Source: Epilithonimonas mollis | GTDB lineage: Bacteria > Bacteroidota > Bacteroidia > Flavobacteriales > Weeksellaceae | DNA length: 64,000 nucleotides | Direction of reading: 5' to 3' | Assembly (NCBI RefSeq): GCF_900142325.1 | Contig: NZ_FRAM01000001.1 | Span: 930,001 to 994,000 of the forward strand | Shown: positions 34,793 through 41,902 of the stretch, piece by piece | How the letters are laid out: each line of letters begins with the position of its first letter | Position numbering within the stretch: position 1 is the stretch's first letter | Notes under the pieces: model-generated | Database searches by the model: none | What the model was told of the DNA's origin: nothing | The model's input: only the letters and a program-made list of their open reading frames with translations | Position numbers and translations under genes: made by a program

Positions 34793-35302
34793 TTATTTAA
34801 AATTCTTTTTTTGTAATTCATATCCATTACTTGCATACAACTGTGCATCTGACTGTTGCAGATGCGGAAAATTAGTATTAATATCTGTACTACCCCAACT
34901 GAGTTTTAATTCCTTTTGAAAATTTGTTTTCTCTTCAGAAGTTAGGTTCCTCCATTTCTGAGTATGAGATAATATAATTGATAGTGAAGTGTTATCAGTA
35001 TCTGGCCAATCATTATTTTTCCCAGCGCGTTCGCTGTCGGTTGCATCACCTAAATCATTTACAATAAATTTAGCTGCTTTCACTGGCAAACCCGTATTGG
35101 TATTGATCAAGGTTATGCTTACTGATTGTAAATAATATTTTTCTGCATATTTGAGCACATCATGGAAAACCTTATCTACGTATTCCATTGTCCACTTATT
35201 AGTGCGTCTGGCAATTGTTCTGATATCTGCCTCACAGCTTTCAAATGTTTTTCTTATATCAAGGACCGTATAAGTATTTGTTTTTGTATTTGTTCCGTAC
35301 AT
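34793..35302 (-). CDS. Bacterial HORMA-domain protein (CBASS Cap7-type)
   Basis: A 169-residue protein. The N-terminal stretch TVLDIRKTFESCEADIRTIARRTNKW and the following VDKVFHDVLKYAEKYYLQSVSITLI correspond to the first helices and strand of bacterial HORMA domains found in CBASS. The C-terminal part from about residue 130 would form the mobile safety belt. In these systems HORMA binds a peptide, closes around it and activates the adjacent CD-NTase; TRIP13 reverses this. Recognition rests mainly on context plus the N-terminal pattern. It sits 8 bases after the CD-NTase gene. Confidence 0.78.
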   Translation of the reverse strand: MYGTNTKTNTYTVLDIRKTFESCEADIRTIARRTNKWTMEYVDKVFHDVLKYAEKYYLQSVSITLINTNTGLPVKAAKFIVNDLGDATDSERAGKNNDWPDTDNTSLSIILSHTQKWRNLTSEEKTNFQKELKLSWGSTDINTNFPHLQQSDAQLYASNGYELQKKNFK

Positions 35303-35310
35303 AGTTTAAT

Positions 35311-36297
35311 TTATTTAATGTTAAAGGTTGGACCGAAAACACTTTTCCATTCTTGTATAGTATCTCCTTCATTATTTCTTGCTTGAGCAAAGTTCAAAGT
35401 ATCAAATGCCTCTTCAGCCTCTTCAATAATTTCGGCCCATCTTGGTTTGGTCATTCTCTTTGCAACATTATTTTCTTTATTAGTATTGTCAGCAACATAG
35501 ATTGCTGAATCGTACTGTGTCGGAACACTACGAATGGAATCTTGAAAAATAATTTCTGGAAATTCAGTAGAACTTACAAATTCAAAAAAACGAATGATTC
35601 CTTCTTCGATATTTGTTTGGATTCCTTTATTTATGTCAAGATAGGCAACAATCAATTCAATCGTAAAAGAAGATAATCCTGGTTCATTATCAGAAGGTTT
35701 TAATTCTTTGTAATTTCTCCACCATTTTATAGCTCTTACAATTGAAGTGTAAGCAGAATTTTCTTGTCTTCTGTTAAGTGAAAAACTTAACTGCTTGGAA
35801 ATACTGGTAATATACTTTTTACCATTTCCATGTCTGCTGGGTTGCCATACATAATCCTTTGGTGTGCTTAATGGGACTACAGGAACAATATCAACGCTTA
35901 GTCCGGAACCTGAAAAATAAATGGTTACCGACTTTGTGTTTCCAGCAGCATCCACATCTTTAGAAATGTCTTTTTGTGGATAAATTTCTTCCAAATATTC
36001 TACAATAAAATCAAAAAGCTTCCCAATGTCATTATGAATATCTTCATCACCAGTAACAAAAAGTACAAGATCAATATCTATGGGATGGTCTCCCGTAGGT
36101 TTCAAAATCGTATGTTTTTTCCACGAACCAGCGAGAAGATATTTCTCAACCTTTAATCCATGTCTGTCATCTTCAGCAATTTTTTTGTCTAATTTTTCTT
36201 TCAGGTTGTTTACCTGATCTCTATACTTGCCCATGTTTTCAGGCTGCAGTTTGATTTTACTAATAAAAAACTGTAAATCTTTGTCTGATAATTTCAT
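35311..36297 (-). CDS. CD-NTase (cGAS/DncV-like nucleotidyltransferase) of a CBASS operon
   Basis: A 328-residue nucleotidyltransferase. The GS motif GSWKKHT (Gly57, Ser58) is followed by the metal-binding DID (Asp74, Asp76) in HPIDIDLVLF and the third acidic residue Asp136 in LSVDIVPVV. This triad is complete, so it should be active, making a cyclic di- or trinucleotide after phage infection. The helical second half (IVRAIKWWRNYKE) is the nucleotidyltransferase-associated domain. Which clade it belongs to, and so which product, cannot be read here. It is the first gene of the four-gene operon; a 15-bp palindrome lies 54 bases upstream. Confidence 0.9.
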   Translation of the reverse strand: MKLSDKDLQFFISKIKLQPENMGKYRDQVNNLKEKLDKKIAEDDRHGLKVEKYLLAGSWKKHTILKPTGDHPIDIDLVLFVTGDEDIHNDIGKLFDFIVEYLEEIYPQKDISKDVDAAGNTKSVTIYFSGSGLSVDIVPVVPLSTPKDYVWQPSRHGNGKKYITSISKQLSFSLNRRQENSAYTSIVRAIKWWRNYKELKPSDNEPGLSSFTIELIVAYLDINKGIQTNIEEGIIRFFEFVSSTEFPEIIFQDSIRSVPTQYDSAIYVADNTNKENNVAKRMTKPRWAEIIEEAEEAFDTLNFAQARNNEGDTIQEWKSVFGPTFNIK

Positions 36298-36350
36298 TTT
36301 TTTTGTTTATTAAATTTATTACATCAAACTTTTCTCCTACAATAGCAGTA

Positions 36351-36365
36351 ATGACAAACTGTCAT
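36351..36365. promoter_or_regulatory. Palindrome upstream of the CBASS operon, possible operator
   Basis: ATGACA-AAC-TGTCAT is a perfect 6-bp inverted repeat with a 3-base centre, 54-68 bases before the CD-NTase ATG. Its TTTG on the minus strand could be a -33 box for a weak AAAGTTTG -7 element nearer the gene. Confidence 0.4.
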
Positions 36366-36514
36366 AAAAGTCTGATTTTAATATAAATAGAGCCAAATGT
36401 AATTTTATTTTTCAAAAATATATTACGGAAATCCGTAAGCATATTATAATCTTTTAAAGAACCTCAAAAAACTACTAGCTCTTTCTCATTTATATAATGA
36501 TATTAAAAATTGGT

Positions 36515-36550
36515 AAACTCCAAGTATCATTTTTAGGATACCTGGAGTTT
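36515..36550 (-). terminator. Hairpin after the 58-residue gene
   Basis: AAACTCCA plus GTATC (36515-36528) pairs with GATAC plus TGGAGTTT (36537-36550), with one mismatch. It lies 8 bases beyond the stop codon of the small minus-strand gene. Confidence 0.65.
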
Positions 36551-36558
36551 AAATGGAG

Positions 36559-36735
36559 TTACTTTTCCTTGGTAACTCCTTTGAAGGGAGTGTTACTAGA
36601 AGTTTTTACATCCATAAATCTACCTGTAGCAGTATCGCGTTTCACCCAAGAATCTGTTTGTGGATTGTAGGTTTGTGAACGCCCTTTAACTGCTCCATTT
36701 CTGTGACCGTCTCCAGTCGGTTTGTTAGTTGCCAT
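36559..36735 (-). CDS. Conserved small basic protein, 58 residues
   Basis: The frame from the ATG at 36735 to the TAA at 36559 encodes a 58-residue, basic, probably disordered protein starting MATNKPTGDGHRNGAVKGR and containing SWVKRDTATGRFMDVK and TPFKGVTKEK. I recall this type of sequence (KPTGDGxR.GAVK.RSQ ... KRDT..GRFMD) as a small hypothetical protein recurring in accessory islands of many bacteria, with no assigned role. There is no signal peptide or Cys. It has its own hairpin and diverges from the sigma-like operon across a repeat-rich control region, which suggests shared regulation. Confidence 0.8.
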   Translation of the reverse strand: MATNKPTGDGHRNGAVKGRSQTYNPQTDSWVKRDTATGRFMDVKTSSNTPFKGVTKEK

Positions 36736-36802
36736 AATTAGTAAGCATTTTTTCCTTTAACATTCTAGGCCATAAAGGAATTGACCATTGAACAAACTTC
36801 AA

Positions 36803-36881
36803 TCATATACTAATTCCATTAGAAAGATTTTTTTAACTTTGAAGTATATGAGCCTATCCACTCATATACTAATTCCATTAG
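36803..36881. promoter_or_regulatory. Operator region with two 20-bp direct repeats and an inverted copy
   Basis: TCATATACTAATTCCATTAG is present identically at 36803-36822 and 36862-36881. AGTATATGAG at 36843-36852 is the exact inverse of CTCATATACT at 36861-36870. Three related half-sites therefore flank the promoter of the sigma-like gene, one upstream of its -7 element and two in the leader. Confidence 0.85.
36834..36841 (+). promoter_or_regulatory. -7 promoter element of the sigma-like operon
   Basis: TAACTTTG matches TAnnTTTG, giving a leader of about 50 bases that contains the inverted repeat of the operator region. Confidence 0.6.
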
Positions 36882-36901
36882 TAATGCATTTTGGTATATA
36901 G

Positions 36902-37597
36902 ATGAATGTAGAACAAAAAAAAACCGATGAAATAGTTTTTGAGACATTACCCAGTGATGAGCTTATAGATTATATTTCTTTTAAAGAAGAATATCCTGAA
37001 GAAGCTGCTGCAGCGTTTACCGAGTTTTGTAGTAGGTTTGAAAGAGATATTTTGCAAAAAGCAGAAATATATTGTAATAAATTTAATTACAGTGAGGTTG
37101 TTGCACTTGAAATAGCAACTTGTGCTTTTGCCCGCGTTTGGAAATATCACTCTTTTAATAAAAGTAAAGCCAAGTATCCGGATGATATTGATCGGTCGAT
37201 TTTGTTATGGCTTTATCCAATAGTATATACTCAATTGGTAAAATATGGAGATTTAAATACCTGTGCGGAACCTGATGAAGACGATTTATCAATTGTAGAG
37301 AATATTGATGATCTAATTTCGTTAACAGTAGGAGACGATGATATACAAAAGAAAAGAGAGCTGAAAATTAGATTAGAAATCATTGAGAGAGCTATGCTTG
37401 GTCTATCTGAAAAACATAAGATTGTGTATCTTACATATAAAGCTTACGAAAATACCGGAAAAAAAAATATACCAAGGTCAGTGGGTAAAAAATTGAGAGA
37501 CAGATTGAATTTAGTTCAAAATTCAATTCAGGTTTATAAAAAAGAAGCTAATGATCACATTAATAACTATCTAAAAGCTTTCAATGGGAATAGATAA
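36902..37597 (+). CDS. Sigma-70-like protein, divergent member
   Basis: A 231-residue acidic protein. Residues about 45-110 (VVALEIATCAFARVWKYHSF ... ILLWLYPIVYTQLVKY) resemble sigma-70 region 2: a helix with an aromatic RVWKY pattern and then a WLYPI segment like the WLYRIARN of ECF sigmas. Residues about 165-215 (AMLGLSEKHKIVYLTYKAYE ... IPRSVGKKLRDRLNLVQNSIQVYKKEA) resemble the region 4 helix-turn-helix. Between them is an acidic linker. It could be a dedicated sigma factor or a sigma-derived transcription regulator. It is the first gene of a three-gene operon with overlapping reading frames. Confidence 0.6.
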   Translation: MNVEQKKTDEIVFETLPSDELIDYISFKEEYPEEAAAAFTEFCSRFERDILQKAEIYCNKFNYSEVVALEIATCAFARVWKYHSFNKSKAKYPDDIDRSILLWLYPIVYTQLVKYGDLNTCAEPDEDDLSIVENIDDLISLTVGDDDIQKKRELKIRLEIIERAMLGLSEKHKIVYLTYKAYENTGKKNIPRSVGKKLRDRLNLVQNSIQVYKKEANDHINNYLKAFNGNR

Positions 37598-37928
37598 AAA
37601 ATATATAGGAAAGGTTACAGAGACTAACCTTGATGATTGGTTACATTCAACAGGTTTTTTATTTCCTCAGAATAAAACTCAGATAGAGAGGTTTAATAAA
37701 CTTTATGAAGATTATGATTTTAAGTTGAAAAACACAGGTATTAATGTCAAATCAATTATTGATGGTTCTTTTTGCGTTGAAAAAGAATCAAAAATTATAT
37801 CAATTGACACAAACTTAAGTCATGAAATAGAAAGTTTGAAAATGGTCGCCAGAAAAGGGCAAAGCAATATTTCTCAAAGCGTCTTTGACAAAATGAAACA
37901 GAATCAGAAAAAGAAGAAAGGTGATTGA
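37584..37928 (+). CDS. Unknown 114-residue protein between the sigma-like and peptidase genes
   Basis: It overlaps the end of the sigma-like gene by 14 bases and its own stop overlaps the peptidase start by 8 bases, so it is surely translated as part of the operon. It starts MGIDKKYIGKVTETNLDDWL, has GFLFPQNKTQIERFNKLYEDYDFKL in the middle, and ends in a very basic tail (MKQNQKKKKGD). No signal peptide or membrane helix. I do not recognise the family. Its place between a sigma-like protein and an ImmA-type protease is where an anti-sigma or protease substrate would fit, but that is only context. Confidence 0.75.
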   Translation: MGIDKKYIGKVTETNLDDWLHSTGFLFPQNKTQIERFNKLYEDYDFKLKNTGINVKSIIDGSFCVEKESKIISIDTNLSHEIESLKMVARKGQSNISQSVFDKMKQNQKKKKGD

Positions 37929-38721
37929 TAGCAGTTCCTTATCAAAAATTAAAAAGCTTGCTGGATCCATTAGTGGAAATTTCAATACTGAAAAAATAAT
38001 TCCATTACATCTTATTGCAGAATCTGAGGACATTGAGGTATTTTATGATCATTATGACAAAGGGACTTTTGATGGAATGACTGTTTATGATGATAATGAA
38101 TTTTATATTCATATTAATATAGATAATCATAATAGGTTTAATTCTCCGCGTTCTAGATTTACACTAGCCCACGAACTTGGGCACTATTTTATAGACACAC
38201 ATCGCGTTGGACTCAAACTGGGAATTTTAGAACCTCATCCCTCGAAAATTGACAGGGTTCAATTCGATAAAATTGAAAGAGAAGCAGATTATTTTGCGGC
38301 TTGTCTCTTAATGCCAGAAGAATCTTTTCAACGAAATTTATGGAAGAGAAAAAAATTTAGTTTTAAAGTGATTGATGAGTTAAGCAAGGAATATAATGTG
38401 AGTAAAACTTCATGTGCACTCAGATTTGCAGAAATAGGAAATCATCCTATCAAAATAGTTTATGCTGAGAATGGATTTGTGAAATGGCAAAAAAACAGTC
38501 AGGGCTTCCCTTTCTGGAACTTACTTAATGATAAAAAAGTTCCTGAAGGTTTAGCTATGGCTGATTATTTTAAAAATGTAAAAACTTCAATTGAAAATCC
38601 AGAAGAAATTTTTGCTATTGATTGCTTTGAAAATGTAAAATCCGAAGACTCCAGAAGAATTTTCTATGAACATTGTATAGTGTATGAAAATTGTGCACTA
38701 AGTATTATTTGGGAAGATTAA
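37921..38721 (+). CDS. ImmA/IrrE-type zinc metallopeptidase
   Basis: A 266-residue cytoplasmic protein of the COG2856 family. The zinc motif is HELGH (84-88) in FTLAHELGHYFIDTH, with the third acidic ligand expected in READYFAACLLMPEE about 35 residues on, all typical of ImmA/IrrE. The C-terminal 100 residues (KIVYAENGFVKWQKN ...) form an extra domain. ImmA cleaves the ICE repressor ImmR, IrrE cleaves DdrO, and CapP acts with CapH in some CBASS loci. By analogy this protein may cut the sigma-like or 114-residue partner on a damage or infection signal. The start is GTG at 37921, set by the operon overlap and the fit of the N-terminus. Confidence 0.88.
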   Translation: MIDSSSLSKIKKLAGSISGNFNTEKIIPLHLIAESEDIEVFYDHYDKGTFDGMTVYDDNEFYIHINIDNHNRFNSPRSRFTLAHELGHYFIDTHRVGLKLGILEPHPSKIDRVQFDKIEREADYFAACLLMPEESFQRNLWKRKKFSFKVIDELSKEYNVSKTSCALRFAEIGNHPIKIVYAENGFVKWQKNSQGFPFWNLLNDKKVPEGLAMADYFKNVKTSIENPEEIFAIDCFENVKSEDSRRIFYEHCIVYENCALSIIWED

Positions 38722-39075
38722 ATATTCCTTAAATTGAAAAATCTAATCTAAATATGCTTTATACATTATGGTAAATATTCAAAATTTTAATCTAAAGTAA
38801 ATTGAGTGACCTATATATTTGGAAGTAAAATATTATATTTTAATAAAAATCAACTCAATCATTTTTATAGAATTAAACTGGATAGAGTATAATAATATTT
38901 GGCGACTACATCCAAGTATATAACAACCTTATTTCAATTATCTAACGATGCTGTGTAAAAACTTCCCTTTCCCTTTTGATTTTAATGGTTTTATATATGA
39001 TTAGAAAAATAAAAAGGAAAATAGGTATTTTGATATCTTAACAAGAGAAAAAATAATTAAAATATCTGATTTACT
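38722..39075. other. Intergenic stretch, nothing recognised
   Basis: About 350 AT-rich bases after the peptidase gene, without a coding-like frame, clear hairpin or repeat. Confidence 0.6.
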
Positions 39076-39297
39076 ATGAGCGAAATGTCCGATTTTAAAA
39101 AGAATTATTTTAAGCATCTTGAAGAAGAAGTCACAGCAATATTAAAGGAAAATCAAAATATTGTATCTGTATTTATCAACTTTGCACAATCAAAGAATAT
39201 TAATTTGATTGAACAGGAATTGAAATATGCTCAAATGTCAGGAATAACAGTTAACTCAAAAGATTTATTTTTAAAACTTAACGAGGATATTCTGTAG
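39076..39297 (+). CDS. Hypothetical 73-residue protein
   Basis: A short frame beginning MSEMSDFKKNYFKHLEEEV and rich in Glu, Asn and Ile. It looks helical and soluble, with no signal peptide. I do not recognise it. Codon choice is AT-rich like its neighbours, and the frame is free of overlap with any larger gene, which supports it being real. It lies between the defence block and the metal block and has no obvious partner. An alternative start at 39082 would remove two residues. Confidence 0.5.
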   Translation: MSEMSDFKKNYFKHLEEEVTAILKENQNIVSVFINFAQSKNINLIEQELKYAQMSGITVNSKDLFLKLNEDIL

Positions 39298-39495
39298 TGT
39301 ATAAAACGAGAAATGGATATTTTACCTCTCTTAGTAGTACAACACTCCAAATCAATAGTTGATAATCGTGAATTCATTACAGATTACTATAAAATTATCA
39401 AGATATGCAATCCTTAAAATCAGATTTCATCTCCTTTTAAGGACTTTTTGTTTTAAAGGCAGATAGGTTGCTTCTTTTCGTAAAATATAGTTAAT
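39298..39495. other. Intergenic stretch with one hairpin
   Basis: No gene is seen. TCCTTAAAA and TTTTAAGGA (about 39413-39446) form a hairpin followed by a T tract, a plausible rightward terminator. Confidence 0.5.
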
Positions 39496-39533
39496 AAACA
39501 AATACAGATATGAATACATATCTGTATTTGTTT
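39496..39533. repeat. 38-bp near-perfect palindrome
   Basis: 17-base arms (AAACAAATACAGATATG and its exact complement) with a 4-base centre, AATA. It lies 67 bases beyond the multicopper oxidase stop. No strong T tract follows in either direction, so an operator or element end is as likely as a terminator. Confidence 0.85.
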
Positions 39534-39599
39534 GAAAAGAATCAAGATGAATCGTGTATACTTCTTTAAACCTCTGATAGGGTTGTTGAATTTATAATT

Positions 39600-41870
39600 T
39601 TAATAATTAAGAGATAAGCCAACACCAAATCCCATATCACTATCATAATGGGTACGTATACCCACATTTTTATTAATGATATATCTGAGTTCAGTCATAT
39701 ATTCCATATCGGTGTTGACCATAAACCCTGCTCTCAATCGTTTTGTAATAGGAATATCTTCTCGCATTAAAGAAAGGCGTACAATACCATCATGATATAC
39801 TTCTGCCTGGAAATTTACTAACATTGGCAATGTGTACATAAAACCTAAGCTAATTGCCCTACGTGTATCTTTTTCATTTCTCTGTCCGAATAAATTGGTT
39901 TCGTGTTCATCTATTCCCATTTTTCGGTAACGCCAATCAAAACCGATGAAGGGCATAAACCATTGCATCTTTCCGATGTATCTTCCCAAATGAGTTTCTA
40001 CTTCGTAGCCGTGCATATCGTTGTAGCCTAAACGCCACTCTGTACCCAAACTCCATCTCGCATTTTGAAACATTGCATCCCCATCGTTACCATTGGTTGC
40101 AAAATCGTTCTGTGCCATAAAGTGCGACATATTGCTCTCTCTTTGCAATTTATTGTAGGCTTGCTTTTTATTGGGTAAATATGGATTTTGGTAGTCATCA
40201 ACTGCAAAAACCCTGTTCATACCAGACATCATATGATAGAGGATATGACAATGAAAAAACCAATCTCCTTCCTCGTTCGCTAAAAACTCAATGGTATCGG
40301 TTTCCATTGGCATTATATCCAACACATTCTTCAATGGTGATTTTTCTCCTTTACCATTGATTACTCTGAAATCAAAGCCGTGCAAATGCATTGGATGGCG
40401 CATCATTGAGTTATTGTAAATGGTAATGCGCAAAATTTCCCCTTTCTTTACAGGTATTTTATCGGTTTCAGAAAGTATTTTATTATCCATACTCCACACG
40501 TAGCGGTTCATATTTCCGGTAAGGGTAAACTTTAATTCTTTTACAGGTGCGTCTTTAGGAAGTGTGGTATTGTATGGGGATTGTAACATAGCATAATTCA
40601 ATGTTTTGATATCGCCTAAAGCATTTGCATTGTAACGATTGGGGTCATTATCCATATTCATATTGTGCTGACTGTGGTCTTGCTTTTGCTTAGCATCTCC
40701 AGTAATTTCAGGATACATTACCACATTCATGTCCATTTGGTTCAGGCTCATTTTCATTCCCATATCATCTAAATCACCATTCATTTTCATCATATCGTTC
40801 ATCATTTTCATTCCTTCAAAATATTTCAATTTTGGAAGTGGAGAAATAAGTTGCTTGATACCATTACCTACAAAATAACTTGCAGATTGTGTTCTGTCTT
40901 CGGTAGTTGCTAAAAATTCGTAAGAAACACCATCTTCAGGAATGGTTACTACAATATCGTAAGTTTCGGAAACTGCAATGATTAACCTATCAACTTCTAC
41001 AGGTTCTACATCATTACCATCATTGGCTACTACAGTAATTTTACCGCCTGCATATCGTAACCAAAAATAGGATGAAGCTCCACCGTTTGACACTCTTAAT
41101 CTTACTTTATCTCCCGCTTTTAGTGTTTTGCCATCAACTGATTTTAAATCTGTGGTATGATTGCCGTTGATTAATATTTTGTCATAATATACATCGCTTA
41201 CATCCATCGCCAACATTCGTTTCCATTCGTTTTTAATCTTTGTTTTAAAGTAACCTTCCTTGATGGCTTCTGCATAAGATTGGGTAGCATTTTTTTTGAT
41301 GGCTGCCCAATCATTCGCATTATGCAACATTCTGTTAATGTTATCAGGGTTAAGGTTTGTCCATTCGCTTAAAATGATGGGTACGGTTGGTAAATCATCA
41401 ATTCCTTTTCTAAATGTTCTATCGTTATCGCGCTTTTTCATTACAAAGCTGCCATACATTCCAATCTGCTCCTGCAATCCTGAGTGGGAATGGTACCAGT
41501 GCGTACCATGCTGGATAATCGGAAAACGGTAGGTGTAGGTTGTGCCCGGTGCGATGGGTTTTTGTGTAAGCCAGGGCACACCGTCTTCTTTATTGGGCAG
41601 GAACACACCATGCCAGTGAAGTGATGTGCTTTCTTTCAATTGGTTGTGCACCACTATTTCGGCAGTGTCGCCCTCGGTAAAGGTAAGGGTGGGCATGGGG
41701 ATTTGCCCGTTTACGGCAATCGCCCGCTTTTGCTTACCTGCATAGTTGACAAGGGTATCTTTTACATACAGGTCGTAATGCACTACTTTTTGGGCGTAAA
41801 TTATTTGAGTTGCCAATAGTAATATTACTATTGGCAACAGTTTTTTATAAATATTTTTTTGAATAACCAT
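39600..41870 (-). CDS. Multicopper oxidase (CopA-type) with C-terminal outer-membrane domain
   Basis: From the ATG at 41870 the protein starts MVIQKNIYKKLLPIVILLL...AQ, a signal peptide. A longer frame upstream runs into the IS inverted repeat and is not used. Copper sites are intact: HWHGVFLPNKEDGVP, GTHWYHSHSG, HPMHLHGFDF and WFFHCHILYHMMSGM (T1 site with Cys). A Met-rich insert (GMKMMNDMMKMNGDLDDMGM) suits Cu(I) binding. The last 160 residues (AGFMVNTDMEYMTELRY ... GFGVGLSLNY) look like a CopB-type beta-barrel domain. It would oxidise Cu(I) in the periplasm. An IS now separates it from the HMA/DUF3347 gene. Confidence 0.93.
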   Translation of the reverse strand: MVIQKNIYKKLLPIVILLLATQIIYAQKVVHYDLYVKDTLVNYAGKQKRAIAVNGQIPMPTLTFTEGDTAEIVVHNQLKESTSLHWHGVFLPNKEDGVPWLTQKPIAPGTTYTYRFPIIQHGTHWYHSHSGLQEQIGMYGSFVMKKRDNDRTFRKGIDDLPTVPIILSEWTNLNPDNINRMLHNANDWAAIKKNATQSYAEAIKEGYFKTKIKNEWKRMLAMDVSDVYYDKILINGNHTTDLKSVDGKTLKAGDKVRLRVSNGGASSYFWLRYAGGKITVVANDGNDVEPVEVDRLIIAVSETYDIVVTIPEDGVSYEFLATTEDRTQSASYFVGNGIKQLISPLPKLKYFEGMKMMNDMMKMNGDLDDMGMKMSLNQMDMNVVMYPEITGDAKQKQDHSQHNMNMDNDPNRYNANALGDIKTLNYAMLQSPYNTTLPKDAPVKELKFTLTGNMNRYVWSMDNKILSETDKIPVKKGEILRITIYNNSMMRHPMHLHGFDFRVINGKGEKSPLKNVLDIMPMETDTIEFLANEEGDWFFHCHILYHMMSGMNRVFAVDDYQNPYLPNKKQAYNKLQRESNMSHFMAQNDFATNGNDGDAMFQNARWSLGTEWRLGYNDMHGYEVETHLGRYIGKMQWFMPFIGFDWRYRKMGIDEHETNLFGQRNEKDTRRAISLGFMYTLPMLVNFQAEVYHDGIVRLSLMREDIPITKRLRAGFMVNTDMEYMTELRYIINKNVGIRTHYDSDMGFGVGLSLNY

Positions 41871-41902
41871 TTTAGAAATTTCAATTTTATAATTACTAAA
41901 AA

